Shown here: piece by piece, positions 1 to 9,171 of the stretch
Layout: every line of letters starts with the position of its first letter
Numbering within the stretch: position 1 is the first letter of the stretch
NCBI GenBank assembly: GCA_016713335.1
Contig: JADJPH010000021.1
Location: 1 to 64,000 of the forward strand
Reading direction: 5' to 3'
Length of the DNA: 64,000 bases
Source of the DNA: Candidatus Fredericiella danica
GTDB lineage: Bacteria > Chloroflexota > Anaerolineae > Caldilineales > Caldilineaceae
Notes under the pieces: model-generated
The model's database searches: none
Told to the model about the DNA's origin: nothing
The model's input: only the letters and a program-made list of their open reading frames with translations
Translations under genes and position numbers: made by a program

Positions 1-271
1 TCTGCCCAAGCGCCAATGCCAATCAATGGCAGCCCGGCGCCGATGATTGCGGTCGACACGCTGTCGAACCGCGAACTCGATGTACTCCCTTCTCCTCGAG
101 CGACGGCTCAGCAACAAAGAAATCGGCGAAATCCTCTTCATTTCGCCACTCACGGTCAAGCGTCACACCATCACCATCTATCAGAAGCTTCATGTCGACA
201 ACCGCCGCGCCGCCGTCGCGGCCGCCCGCACGTTGGGGCTGCTTCCCAAAGAACTGACTGCCATCCGGTAA
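1..271 (+). CDS. LuxR-type regulator, C-terminal HTH (5' partial, frameshifted)
   Basis: This is the C-terminal DNA-binding end of a LuxR/GerE-family transcription regulator, and it enters from the left edge of the window. The frame open from base 1 reads a linker and then LSNRELDVL, the first HTH helix. The rest of the domain (LSNKEIGEILFISPLTVKRH, then the IYQKL helix and NRRAAV) lies one frame over and stops at 269-271. A single extra base near 88-90 (run ctccctt) joins the two parts exactly as in LuxR HTH domains. What precedes the HTH (receiver, or the ATPase of a MalT-like LAL protein) is outside the window. The family call is firm; whether the shift is biological is not. Confidence 0.75.
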
Positions 272-322
272 ACCCGTTCGCCGTCCGGTCGCAAACCGCA
301 CCCTCTGTGCGTCCCACGTCAC

Positions 323-349
323 GGACCATATTTACTTTGGTCCATTTTT
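323..349 (+). terminator. Candidate intrinsic terminator after the LuxR gene
   Basis: GGACCA (323-328) pairs with TGGTCC (338-343) and is followed by a T-rich run (345-349). The stem is only 6 bp, so it is a weak terminator candidate, but it lies in the right place between the LuxR stop and the arylsulfatase start. Confidence 0.45.
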
Positions 350-440
350 GCACCCCAACGGCGCTCCTGGTCTCGCGTCCTCGCGCATATCCTTCAGTTG
401 TAAGAATGTGACCTTCGGCGAGGGATAAAGGAGACTGCAA

Positions 441-2799
441 ATGGCACTCACTGAATACAAACCGGGAACTGCATTTCCTGGGGTCATTGGTCGTACGGCC
501 GATGTATCGACACCGGCGTGGCCTGCGCCCGTTCGCGCAAAGCAAGGCGCGCCCAATGTTTTATTCATTGTGATTGACGACACCGGCTTTGGGCATTTGA
601 GTTGCTTTGGCGGGCTGGTTGATACGCCTAACATGGATGCGCTGGCTGCGGATGGGCTGCGCTACAACAACATGCATACGACCGCGCTCTGCTCACCGTC
701 GCGCTCGTGCATGCTGACGGGCCGCAACCATCATTCAAACCACATGGCCGGGATCACAGGAGATCTCGACCGGCTACCCGGGTTACGATGGCAACATTCC
801 GTTTGAGAATGGCTTTCTGTCAGAAATTCTGCTGCAGCAGGGTTATAACACCTATGCCATCGGCAAGTGGCACCTGACACCGGCTGAGGCCAACACGCCC
901 GCTGGTCCGTATGACCGTTGGCCGCTGGGGCGTGGCTTCGAACGCTACTTTGGCTTTCTGGGCGGCGACACGCACCAGTATTATCCCGAGTTGGTGCGCG
1001 ACAACAGCCAGGTCGAACCGGAGAAGACCCCGGAAGAGGGCTATCATGTCACGCCAGATCTGGTCGAGAAGGCCAAGGGTATGATTGCCGATGCCAAACA
1101 GATCGCGCCTGATAAGCCGTTCTTCATGTACTTCTGCACCGGCGCCTGCCATGCCCCCCACCACGTTCCTGCCGAGTGGGCGGACAAGTATCAGGGGAAG
1201 TTCGACGATGGCTGGGATGCCTATCGGCAGAAGGTTTTCGCCCGCCAAAAGGAAATGGGGATCATTCCCCCAGACACTGAGCTCTCGCGGCACGATCCGG
1301 ATGTGCAGGAGTGGGAGCAGTTGCCGGCCGACGAAAAAAGACTCTACGCCCGGATGATGGAGGTCTTCGCCGGTTTTCTGAGCCATACTGACCACTATAT
1401 CGGCGACCTGATCAAGTTTCTCAAGGACATCGGCCAGTACGAAAACACGCTGATCATGTTGATCTCCGACAACGGCGCCAGTTCGGAAGGTGGTCCAACC
1501 GGTTCGGTCAACGAGAATGCCTTTTTTAACAATGTGCCCGATGACCTGCAACAGGCGTTAAAGGCTATTGATGAATTGGGTGGCCCCAAGTACTTCAATC
1601 ATTACGCGTGGGGCTGGACGTACGCGGGCAATACACCGTTCCGGCGTTGGAAGCGTGAGACTTATCGCGGTGGTGTCAGCGATCCCTTTATTCTGACCTG
1701 GCCAAACGGCATGAAGACCCGCGGCGAAGTGCGCAACACCTATGCGCATGCGATCGACATGGTGCCGACCGTGCTCGATGCGCTTGGCATTGAGCCGCCG
1801 GCCACGATTCGCGGCGTCACACAGTCGCCGCTCGAAGGCGTCAGCTTCGCTCACACCTTTGACAAGCCGGAGGCTGCCGGCAAGCACAGCACCCAGTATT
1901 TCGAGATGTTTGGCCATCGCTCGCTCTACCACAACGGGTGGCGTGCCGTCTGTCCGTGGCCGGGACCATCGTTCGCAGAAGCCGGCAAGCCGTTCGGCAC
2001 GCCGCTCTCGTATGACGAACTCACGCAATTGGACGCAGATGGGTGGGAGTTGTACCACATCGATGAGGACTTCGCGGAGACGAAGAACCTTGCGCAGGAT
2101 CCTGCCAACCGCGCCCGTCTGATCGAAATGATCGGCCAGTGGTATGTCGAAGCGGGTAAGTACAACGTGCTGCCGATTGATAGCCGTGGCACGCTCAAGT
2201 TTGCTGAAGAGCGCCCGCAGATTGCCGTTGACCGGGACAGTTACATCTATTATCCCAATACACAGGCAGTACCGGCCAATGCGGCGGCCAAGACAATGAA
2301 TCGCCCCCATACGATCACGGCTGAAGTCGAATTCAAGCAGGGCGATGAAGGCGTTCTCTTTGCACATGGTGGCAACGATGGCGGCTTCACATTGTATGTG
2401 CAGGATGGCAAGCTTCGCTTTGTCCACAACTATGTTGCACAGCAGTATTTCGAGGTTGAATCAGCCAACACGATTCCGGACGGCCACCACTATCTCACCT
2501 TTGAATTTGAGGTGACCGGCAAGGCGGACGTGGGCAAAGGCGTCGGAACCCCTGGCATCGGCAAACTCTTCATCGATGACGAGGAAGTAGGCCGGGTCGA
2601 GATGCCGGTGACCACGCCGATCCAATTCGGACTCGGGGGCGCCGTATGTTGTGGGGCAGACCCCGGTTCACCGGTTACGCCAAAGTATAAGCCACCCTTC
2701 AAATACACGGGTGCGCTCACGCGTGTGCGGGTCGATGTGACGGGCGAAGCTTTTGTCGATCAGGCGCAGCGGTTCAAAGCCATGTTGGCACGTCAGTAG
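441..2799 (+). CDS. Arylsulfatase (sulfatase family, single frameshift)
   Basis: A type I sulfatase of about 785 residues that hydrolyses sulfate esters. The N-terminal part (441 to about 759) holds the metal-binding NVLFIVIDDTGFG segment and the formylglycine motif CSPSRSCMLTGR, with the modified Cys encoded at 690-692 (residue 84). The remainder follows one frame over (IGKWHL, GDTHQYYPE, the DNGASSEGG metal site) to the stop at 2797-2799. One extra g near 759-760 (cacaggag) separates the frames, and removing it restores GIT-EISTGYPGYDG. Residues after about 600 form a beta-rich C-terminal domain like those of AtsA/AtsD-type arylsulfatases. AAGGAG 9 bases before the ATG supports the start. 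No signal peptide is seen. The substrate is unknown, and a phosphonate hydrolase is the alternative. Confidence 0.9.
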
Positions 2800-2853
2800 T
2801 CAGGCCGCAGTCGCTGGCGCTACGGCGCTTGACCGTAGAATGGACGGGCTAAC

Positions 2854-3120
2854 GTGGACACATGCGATTGTCAAGTTCGTCTTTCGATTGCAGATAGCGC
2901 GGTCTATCACATTGAGTTGCAGGGCGCCCTGGAACCAAGCTGGACTGAGGCGATCGACGGCATGAATATCTGCCACCAAAACGCCGACGGCACCTTGATC
3001 ACAACCCTAAGAGGTACGGTTGCAGATCAAGCGGCGCTTGCAGGTGTGCTGAACCTGGCGTTCATGCTCGGCCTGCCTGTGCTATCCGTTCAATGCGTGG
3101 GTCGGGTGGGGCCAGAATAG
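2854..3120 (+). CDS. Small conserved-type protein of unknown function
   Basis: I do not recognise this 88-residue protein. It has no signal peptide or membrane span. Its pattern YHIELQGALEPSW, TTLRGTVADQAALAGVL and LGLPVLSVQCV reads like a compact alpha/beta fold. The next open frame (3178) repeats the same pattern, so the two look like tandem paralogues. The start used is a GTG; an ATG at 2841 lies in another frame. It sits 54 bases after the sulfatase stop on the same strand. Confidence 0.5.
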   Translation: MDTCDCQVRLSIADSAVYHIELQGALEPSWTEAIDGMNICHQNADGTLITTLRGTVADQAALAGVLNLAFMLGLPVLSVQCVGRVGPE

Positions 3121-3125
3121 GGCAG

Positions 3126-3160
3126 TGCGCCACGGCATGGGAGGTTCCTGCCGTGGCGCA
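3126..3160. repeat. Perfect 12-bp inverted repeat (intercistronic hairpin)
   Basis: TGCGCCACGGCA at 3126-3137 is matched perfectly by its reverse complement at 3149-3160 around an 11-base loop. It sits between the two small paralogous genes, 5 bases after one stop and 17 before the next ATG. There is no T-run, so it is more likely an mRNA-processing or REP-like hairpin than an intrinsic terminator. Confidence 0.6.
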
Positions 3161-3177
3161 AGAAGGGGGCAGTTACC

Positions 3178-3510
3178 ATGTCAGAGTCACCAAATCTGTA
3201 TACAGTCATCCTGCAGCCAGCGTTGAGTGTTGAGGCGATCAGCCGTTGGCAGTGGACCGAATTGAGCGTCGTCACCATGACCGCGGGTGACGTCCCAATG
3301 ACGACGCTCAAGGGGTGGTTCGCCACGCAGGCCCAACTGATGAATCTGCTCACAGGATCCACGCTGCCGGCTATCAAATCGCGCGCTGCGTGCAGAAACG
3401 CAGGAATCTTCCATGGTGACGAGCACCAGCGCCGAATACAATCCGGCGCTGGTGCTGCTCGCCCTACTGTGCGCCAACCGGGATGCGGTACGTACGGCTC
3501 TTCCAGGTAG
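3178..3510 (+). CDS. Paralogue of the upstream small protein, C-terminus degenerate
   Basis: Residues 1-66 follow the pattern of the preceding small protein: YTVILQPALSV, SRWQWTELSVVTM, then GDVPMTTLKGWFATQAQLMNLL. After about residue 66 the sequence turns into basic, low-complexity text unlike the paralogue, which ends LGLPVLSVQCV. The open frame then runs on into the 3' flank of the aldo/keto reductase remnant on the other strand. The C-terminus is therefore probably lost by deletion or frameshift near 3370. GGGGG 10 bases before the ATG is a good ribosome site. Function unknown. Confidence 0.45.
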   Translation: MSESPNLYTVILQPALSVEAISRWQWTELSVVTMTAGDVPMTTLKGWFATQAQLMNLLTGSTLPAIKSRAACRNAGIFHGDEHQRRIQSGAGAARPTVRQPGCGTYGSSR

Positions 3511-4447
3511 GCGATCTCTTCCGGTGAGGTTTGACCGCCAGCGCACCACGGCGTCTTCCAGGTGCGAGATCTTGGTCGCACCGATGATGGGGGCGGTCAC
3601 GGCCTCTTTCTGCAGCAGCCACGCCAGTCCGATGCACGCGGGACGCGCCGCGCTTCTTCCGCAATTTCGGCGACGCGCTCGACGATGAGCCGGTCGGTGC
3701 CGGCGGTGGCGTCGTACTTGCGCTTCTGGATCAGATCGGTCTCCGCGCGCAGCGTGCTGCTATCCGCGGCATCGCGTCAGCCGGCCAGATGCAAGCGGGC
3801 TGTAGGGGATGACGCCGATCTTCTCGTCGCGGCAGAGCGGCATCATCTCGCGCTCTTCTTCGCGATAGATGAGGTTCAGTGTGGTTCTGCATCGAGACGA
3901 AGCGCGTCCAACCGTGCTGTTCGGCCGCGAACAGCGCTTTTTGAAACTGCCAGGCAACATGGCCGAGGCGCCGATGTAGCGAACCTTGCCGGCCTTCACC
4001 ACATCATGCAGCGCTTCCATCGTCTCTTCGATCGGCGTCTCGTAGTCCCAACGATGGATCTGGTAGAGATCCACGTAGTCCATCCCCAGCCGCTTGCAGG
4101 CTCTTGTCAATCTCGCTGAGAATCGCCTTGCGTGAGAGTCCCCCGCCATTTGGCCCCGGGCGCATGACACCATGGACCTTGGTCGCGACGACGACCTCAT
4201 CCCGCTTCACAAAGTCCTTCAATGCGCGGCCGAGAATCTCTTCGCTCACCCCGATGGAGTAGACGTTGGCGGTGTCGAAGAAGTTGATCCCCATTTCAAG
4301 CGCCTGCTTGATGATCGGCCGGCTGTTCTCTTCATCGAGCACCCACTTGTGCACCCAGTGTTCCGCATCTCCAAAACCCATGCAGCCGAGGCAGATGCGC
4401 GAAACCTGCATGCCGGTTGAACCTAATCGTGCGTATTCCATGCGCAT
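3477..4447 (-). pseudogene. Aldo/keto reductase, broken by several frameshifts
   Basis: This is a decayed copy of an NAD(P)H-dependent aldo/keto reductase, closely like the intact gene at 58589-59572. The N-terminal frame (4447 to about 4090) reads SRICLGCMGFGD, GINFFDTANVYS (catalytic Asp and Tyr) and VVATKVHG (catalytic Lys). A second frame gives GMDYVDLYQIHRWDYETP (catalytic His) and NLIYREEEREMM. A third gives LAWLLQKEAVTAPIIGATK, and a fourth ends EEIAYLEEPYVPHP. About 50 residues before the TAPIIGA part are missing or unrecognisable. At least four disruptions separate the parts, so this is a remnant, or an unusually error-rich stretch. The start has AAGGAAAA just upstream. Confidence 0.8.
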
Positions 4448-4504
4448 TTTTCCTTTTTTGCGTCCTGGAGATTCTAGCGTTCTTAAAGAAAAACACCTTC
4501 ACGT

Positions 4505-4627
4505 CCCCCTCTCTAACTTCTCTCCGCGTTTTCTCCGCGTCTCCGCACCTCCGCGTTGGCTGTTGGCGCAGGAGGAAAAGATCAACGCGGAGACGCAGAG
4601 AGGGCGCGGAGGACGCGGAGAAAAGAC
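4505..4627. repeat. Foldback repeat with GATCAACGCGGAGACGC core
   Basis: Left arm 4517-4540 (CTTCTCTCCGCGTTTTCTCCG...) pairs imperfectly with right arm 4605-4625 (CGCGGAGGACGCGGAGAAAAG). Between them lies GATCAACGCGGAGACGC (4580-4596), identical over 17 bases to 59709-59725 and present inverted at 59848-59864. The element fills the gap between the 3' end of the cupin gene and the 5' end of the aldo/keto reductase remnant. It belongs to the same dispersed family as the 59599-59916 element. Confidence 0.7.
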
Positions 4628-4664
4628 AAAAAAATCTGTTTCTTTCAGTATCGCTGCGGCACGT

Positions 4665-5060
4665 TTACCGGCGATACTGTTCTTCGCTGACCTGCTCCAG
4701 CCAGTCAACCGCCTTCCCGTCGAGCCGTTCTTGGATGGCAATATGGGTCATGGCTGTGGTGGGCGCTGCCCCGTGCCAGTGCTTTTCACCCGGCGCAAAC
4801 GAAATTACATCGCCAGGACGGATTTCTTTGACGGGACCACCTTCGCGCTGCGCCCAACCGCAACCGGCCGTGACGATCAACGTCTGGCCCAGCGGATGTG
4901 TGTGCCAGGCGGTGCGGGCACCCGGTTCGAAAGTGACGCTGGCGCCGTAGACGCGTGCCGGTGCGGGCGGGTCGAAGAGGGGATCGACGCGTACGGCGCC
5001 GGTGAACCACTCGGCGGGTCCCTTGCCGGAGGGCTGTGAGCCGGCTCTTCTGATTTGCAT
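4665..5060 (-). CDS. Small single-domain cupin
   Basis: A 131-residue cupin_2-type barrel. Metal ligands are visible as H53 and H55 in AWHTHPLGQTLIV, the Q/E-type ligand in the same motif, and His in the second cupin motif PGEKHWHGA. The sequence resembles the family that includes cupin hydroxynitrile lyases and proteins often labelled quercetin dioxygenase-like or carboxymuconolactone-associated. The reaction cannot be told from sequence. It is transcribed alone on the minus strand, with the foldback repeat just past its stop. Confidence 0.75.
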   Translation of the reverse strand: MQIRRAGSQPSGKGPAEWFTGAVRVDPLFDPPAPARVYGASVTFEPGARTAWHTHPLGQTLIVTAGCGWAQREGGPVKEIRPGDVISFAPGEKHWHGAAPTTAMTHIAIQERLDGKAVDWLEQVSEEQYRR

Positions 5061-5589
5061 AGCGTGTCCCCCTTATTGGGTACGTCTTCCAATTGGCCTA
5101 ATATCGATCGCCGACCACGGTAATCTGCGCCATGGCGGCGTCGATTTCGCTGAGATCTTTGCCGGTGTTCCTATCTTCAGTGACATTATAGGGACATGAC
5201 GCGAGCTAAAGTATAACGATTGTCCAGAAGAGTTGCACTATTCTGCAAGAATTGACGCGTCATTAGAGTTGGTCCAAGAGGAGCATTCACCATGGTTGCG
5301 CAGCCCAGACAGTCACAGGCGCATGATATGCAGCAGGTCCACGAAGTTAGCAGCGAACTGGCCGAGCGCATCGCCCGCGCGCTGATTTGATCAGGATCGA
5401 TGCAACCGTCTGCCGGTGCGCAGCTCTCGTTTAGTTCGGAGAGCGCATCGTGCAGCGACTCCGAGTAGCCAACGTAGGCCCTTGCGTCTCCCCGTGCAAA
5501 CATGCGGGCATGGAGATAGCTGTGAACAGGGCCAGTAGGGTGCGGACAAATGATTGAGCCATAATCAAACCTCGGTCTTTGGAGTGTAG
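5061..5589. other. Intergenic stretch with one doubtful small ORF
   Basis: No convincing gene is seen. On the plus strand a 32-codon ORF (5292-5390) begins 11 bases after an AAGAGGAG ribosome site and encodes an amphipathic helix-like peptide (VHEVSSELAERIARALI). It could be a tiny protein or the head of a decayed gene. The 151-codon minus-strand frame over the same area is Cys/Ser-rich and overlaps the 3' end of the next gene, so I read it as a chance ORF. Confidence 0.25.
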
Positions 5590-6504
5590 CTATCCTCGCG
5601 CCGCCATCATTAAAACCCGTAATGCATCCAGTGTGACCCACTTGCTGGGCCGGTTGCGCCGCTCAAGCGGCCAGGTGCGGGAGACGGAGCCACACAACCA
5701 GCGTCCATGCTCGTCTTGCTGGTCGATCACTAATTGGAGCAGCGGTGCGAAGCGCGCATCGCGGGCGTAGCCATGCGCAGCCAGCGCCTTGAGCGCGGCG
5801 AGCAGATCCCAGGTGCGTGGCACGCCAAAAGTGAGCCAGCGCTTGTGCTCGCCGGCAAAATCGTACTCTGCATCCAGCAGTCGATTGGCAAGGCGCCTCA
5901 CGACTTGCTCAGATTGCGGTGTTCGCTGTTGGGCGGGCAGCATCGCCAGACCATTGAGCGCAGCGATCGCACCCCAGAGGCAAGGACGATGCTGGTAGCG
6001 CCCGCAATCGAGCGCATCAGCCGTTGCCATATCCTCGACTAGAAACGCAAACGCCGCTTCAACGCGCGGGTCGTCGTCGAAGCCAAAGTACACAAGAAAG
6101 GGCAATTGTTCGCCCGTGGTGCAGGGGAAGATCCCACTACGCAGGGTCCGGGTCAGGGAGAAGCCACCGCTCGCATGTTGGCAGAATTTGAGGAATGAGT
6201 CGCAGCCTGCTGCAGTGCGCTGGTCTGGGGTGACGGCGAGCCTGTGCAGCAGGCTGAGCACTGCAACTGCGCCTTGCGCCGTGTAGGGTTTGGTTTCGTC
6301 GTCGCCCCAATACCCCTGCGGGTGCTGCAATGCGAACAACTCGCGCACCAACGGCTGCTCCGCGACGGCACTGCGAACTGCCTGCACCTCAAGATCATCC
6401 GCAGACCGCCCAAGGAGGTCCGTCAAAGTCCAATAGCGGACCGCAGGATTCTCCGGCTCCAGCAGCCAGGGCAATGGATCGCCGCACAGGCTATGCTTTA
6501 ACAC
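5590..6504 (-). CDS. Prenyltransferase/squalene-cyclase-like alpha-toroid protein
   Basis: About 304 residues made of repeating helical hairpins of the kind found in terpene cyclase or prenyltransferase alpha-toroids. Visible repeats include LLEPENPAVRYWTLTDLLGR, ALQHPQGYWGDDETKPY, SGGFSLTRTLRSG and DEHGRWLCGS. Chloroflexota proteins of this type are often mislabelled as nitrogen-fixation proteins; no catalytic DCTAE or DXDD motif of a true squalene cyclase is present. The GTG at 6502-6504 overlaps the stop of the upstream gene by 14 bases, suggesting translational coupling, and is preferred to the longer frame start at 6585. Substrate unknown. Confidence 0.65.
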   Translation of the reverse strand: MLKHSLCGDPLPWLLEPENPAVRYWTLTDLLGRSADDLEVQAVRSAVAEQPLVRELFALQHPQGYWGDDETKPYTAQGAVAVLSLLHRLAVTPDQRTAAGCDSFLKFCQHASGGFSLTRTLRSGIFPCTTGEQLPFLVYFGFDDDPRVEAAFAFLVEDMATADALDCGRYQHRPCLWGAIAALNGLAMLPAQQRTPQSEQVVRRLANRLLDAEYDFAGEHKRWLTFGVPRTWDLLAALKALAAHGYARDARFAPLLQLVIDQQDEHGRWLCGSVSRTWPLERRNRPSKWVTLDALRVLMMAARG

Positions 6505-7090
6505 TGGGCAGTTTCCGCCAGAAACTGACCGGATCACCGTTCGGGACAAAGATCCAGTGGTCGGCCACGTTGCTGCATTTCCCATCGGTGAGCGTTTTGA
6601 CGGCCCAGGCGCCGGGCCAGTTGGCGCTGCGCATCTTGATAAACCAGCCGCCTAGCTCGCCGTCATACTCAGCGCTGAGGATCAGGCCAATGTGACCAGC
6701 GCCGTCGCCGATATTGGTCAATTCGATCATTTGCTCTGTCTTCTTGTTCCACGCATAGACCGTGGCGTACGGCTGCATGATGATTACGTCGCCCCGTTTG
6801 GCGTCTCGAGACCGTGTGCGCAGATTCTTCTTGCCGACCACATCCTTGTTGCGCCAATACGGGTCGGTTGCCATGGAGGCAGCCGTATCCCACACGCCGG
6901 GTCGCGGCCCGCCAAAGAGTTTATTGACCACATAGCCGACGCACTGGCATTCGGTCTGTTCGACCGGGCGTTCCGGCGTCGTGATGGATGCCACCGTTGC
7001 AGCCGGCGTCAAGCCTGCCATCAGCACGAGGACAATCAACGCAATGGACAGCGGTCTTCGCAAAGTGAGACGAGATGATGGGTGCAGCAT
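6491..7090 (-). CDS. Secreted CHAP-like cysteine amidase
   Basis: About 199 residues starting at the ATG at 7090, which is preceded by TTGGAG. A signal peptide (RRPLSIALIVLVLMAGL) ends near residue 38. The mature part carries ECQCVGYVVNKLFG, a CHAP/NlpC-type nucleophile Cys context, and later GDGAGHIGLI with a His in the expected place. It probably cleaves peptidoglycan cross-bridges or stems outside the membrane. It is translationally coupled to the alpha-toroid protein that follows. Family assignment is moderate because no full catalytic triad can be proven by eye. Confidence 0.6.
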   Translation of the reverse strand: MLHPSSRLTLRRPLSIALIVLVLMAGLTPAATVASITTPERPVEQTECQCVGYVVNKLFGGPRPGVWDTAASMATDPYWRNKDVVGKKNLRTRSRDAKRGDVIIMQPYATVYAWNKKTEQMIELTNIGDGAGHIGLILSAEYDGELGGWFIKMRSANWPGAWAVKTLTDGKCSNVADHWIFVPNGDPVSFWRKLPSVKA

Positions 7091-7308
7091 ACGATCTCCA
7101 ATACGATGAGGACGGGTGACCAACGCCCGCCTTCCCAGTGTACACCCGCCGGCGATTGGCTGCATCGGTCAAAGGGGTAGTTGAAGGGCGATCGCTGATC
7201 CCTTCCCAAAGATACGGTTCAGGCGTAAAATTTAATCAGGCGCAATTGCCGCAGCGCACGTCCACCCAAAATAGCAACCACCACGAAGACCTTGATCCAC
7301 AGGAGTCT

Positions 7309-8361
7309 ATGATGGCAAAGCATCTTCGCGTTACCCTCTGCACCGGCCTTCTGTTCCTTGCTGCGGTAATGGCGGCGGTTGCCGGCAGCGTGGTCACAGC
7401 AGGCGCGCAGGCACCTGCGGCGCCGGATCCTGAGATCGCGGCACTGATCGACCAGGTCGACACCGACACAATCCTCGACTATGCCGACCAACTGTCAGGC
7501 GTGACGCCGGCGATCATTGGCGGCTCACCCTATACATTCACGACCCGCAAGACCACCTCCGGCGAGCCAATCGCAATGGCGACGCAATTCGCCTATGAGT
7601 TCTTACAGGCGCAGGGGCTTATGGCTCAATTTGCGCCGTGGAGCGCCTGCGGTCTCCAGAATCGCAATGTGGTTGGAGAGAGGCGGGGTGAGACGCGTCC
7701 GCAAGAGATTGTGCTGGTGGCGGCACATATCGACAGCTACGCTGAGGCGGGGGGGACAGTCGCACCCGGTGCGGACGACAATGGGAGCGGTTCAGCCGGT
7801 GTGATGGCGACGGCTGAAATCCTCGCCGCGCACACCTTTGCGCGCACCGTGCGCTTTGTTTTCTTCACCGGCGAAGAGCAAGGGGTTTGTGGCAGCGGCG
7901 CCTATGCCGCCGCGGCAGCGGCCCGCAACGACGACATCGTGGCGGTCATCAACCTGGACATGATCGGCTACGATGCCGCAGGCGAACCCACGCTGCGCCT
8001 GCACACCCGTTGGTGGAACAACCCGGCCTCAGCCGGTGACAAAGCAATTGCCGATGCCTTTGTGGGCGTCGTGGACGACTATGAGCTGGATCTGGTCCCA
8101 ATCGTGACGCGAGACGGCGAAACAGCCTCGGACCATTCCAGTTTTTGGGACCGCGGCTACCCAGCGATCCTGGCGATCGAGGATGACTATGATGATTTCA
8201 ATCCCTATTACCATTCGGCTGACGACATAACCACCCATTTCAACGCAGCCTATTTCACCGAATTCACAAAGGCCGTGGTGGGCGTCGCAGCAACGCTAGC
8301 CGTGCCGGCGCAGGCAGTGAAGGACCACATCTACCTGCCGGCGTTGAGTTTTGACAGATGA
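7309..8361 (+). CDS. Secreted M28-family zinc aminopeptidase
   Basis: A 350-residue zinc exopeptidase of the M28 family. A signal peptide covers residues 1-34. Metal and catalytic residues follow in family order: H140 and D142 in AAHIDSY, D156 in GADDNGSGSAG, E189-E190 in FTGEEQG, the Asp in NLDMIGYD, and His in YYHSADD. CAGGAG lies 5 bases before the double ATG at 7309/7312, so the longer open frame from 7138 is rejected. It is the only gene of its transcription unit, and a candidate hairpin (8361-8381) lies after the stop. Confidence 0.92.
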   Translation: MMAKHLRVTLCTGLLFLAAVMAAVAGSVVTAGAQAPAAPDPEIAALIDQVDTDTILDYADQLSGVTPAIIGGSPYTFTTRKTTSGEPIAMATQFAYEFLQAQGLMAQFAPWSACGLQNRNVVGERRGETRPQEIVLVAAHIDSYAEAGGTVAPGADDNGSGSAGVMATAEILAAHTFARTVRFVFFTGEEQGVCGSGAYAAAAAARNDDIVAVINLDMIGYDAAGEPTLRLHTRWWNNPASAGDKAIADAFVGVVDDYELDLVPIVTRDGETASDHSSFWDRGYPAILAIEDDYDDFNPYYHSADDITTHFNAAYFTEFTKAVVGVAATLAVPAQAVKDHIYLPALSFDR

Positions 8362-8377
8362 AAGGAAATCTTGTTTT

Positions 8378-8416
8378 CCTTACTTCATTGACAAGTAAGG
8401 AGGCATGTGATACTCT
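8378..8416 (+). promoter_or_regulatory. Toxin-antitoxin promoter with overlapping palindromic operator
   Basis: TTGACA (8388-8393) and TACTCT (8411-8416) are separated by exactly 17 bases. A perfect palindrome CCTTACTT-N7-AAGTAAGG (8378-8400) covers the -35 box, as expected for autoregulation by an AbrB-type antitoxin bound with its toxin. The first ATG of the antitoxin follows at 8439. Confidence 0.7.
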
Positions 8417-8438
8417 GTTTTTAGAGGAGAAGCAAACA

Positions 8439-8714
8439 ATGACTGAAAGTAAGGAGTACATTGCTACGGTTACCAGCAAAGGCCAGGTAACTATACCCGC
8501 TGCGGTGCGTGAGCAGTTGGGGATATCAGCCCAGGACAGGGTCATCTTCCGCATGGGCAAGGACAGGAGCGTCATGATCGAACCTTTGCCCATGACGCTG
8601 GAGGAAGCGTTTGGTTCGGTGGCGCCGTTGAACCGTCCTGAGAATTTTGACGAAATCCAAAGAATCGCCCGAGAAGAGCGCGAACTGAAATGGCTGGACA
8701 AATTGAGTAGGTGA
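8439..8714 (+). CDS. vapB: AbrB/MazE-fold antitoxin (VapB-type)
   Basis: A 91-residue antitoxin. Residues 5-50 form a swapped-hairpin AbrB DNA-binding domain (YIATVTSKGQVTIPAAVREQLG, then DRVIFRM). The charged C-terminal tail (EEAFGSV to LKWLDKLSR) would wrap the toxin. The ATG at 8439 follows AGAGGAGAA, and this start is preferred over the 8358 frame start, which would overlap the operator. Four bases separate its stop from the PIN toxin gene. Confidence 0.88.
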   Translation: MTESKEYIATVTSKGQVTIPAAVREQLGISAQDRVIFRMGKDRSVMIEPLPMTLEEAFGSVAPLNRPENFDEIQRIAREERELKWLDKLSR

Positions 8715-8718
8715 GACC

Positions 8719-9132
8719 ATGCAGTTTGTCGACACGAATATCTTTATCCGTTACCTCATCAACGATGATCCAGACAAGGCGGGTGCCTGTCGCCAACTGT
8801 TTGAGTTGGCAAAACTGAATCAAGTGAGTCTGACCACTTCTGAGTCCATCATTGCTGAGATCGTATATGTTCTTTCCTCAAAACGTCTGTACAACCTCGC
8901 CAGACAGGATGTGCGCATCCGACTGTACCCGCTGCTATCCCTCCCCGGGCTAAAACTGGCGCACCGAAGCCGCTACCTACGTGCGCTCAACCTGTACAGT
9001 AACAACAATGTGGATTTCGAAGATGCATTAACGCTGGCGGCGATGGAAAGCGAGCAGATTACGGAACTCTACAGCTACGATGAGGACTTCGATTCTGTCA
9101 AGGAATGCGCAGTCGTGCGTGTTGAACCGTAG
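8719..9132 (+). CDS. vapC: PIN-domain toxin (VapC-type ribonuclease)
   Basis: A 137-residue PIN-domain protein, expected to be a Mg2+-dependent endoribonuclease neutralised by the preceding antitoxin. Acidic residues of the PIN site are visible: D5 in FVDTNIFIRYL, a Glu in ESIIAEIVYVL, then D in NNVDFEDALTLAAME and D in LYSYDEDFD. Length and order fit VapC. It is the second gene of the autoregulated pair. Confidence 0.88.
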   Translation: MQFVDTNIFIRYLINDDPDKAGACRQLFELAKLNQVSLTTSESIIAEIVYVLSSKRLYNLARQDVRIRLYPLLSLPGLKLAHRSRYLRALNLYSNNNVDFEDALTLAAMESEQITELYSYDEDFDSVKECAVVRVEP

Positions 9133-9171
9133 ACAGCCAAAATCTTCTTTCAGATGACTCTTGATCCTGGA

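Noticed and set aside
5186..5641. 151-codon minus-strand ORF
   Set aside because: Cys/Ser-rich composition with no fold pattern, overlaps the real gene to its right, and no ribosome site.
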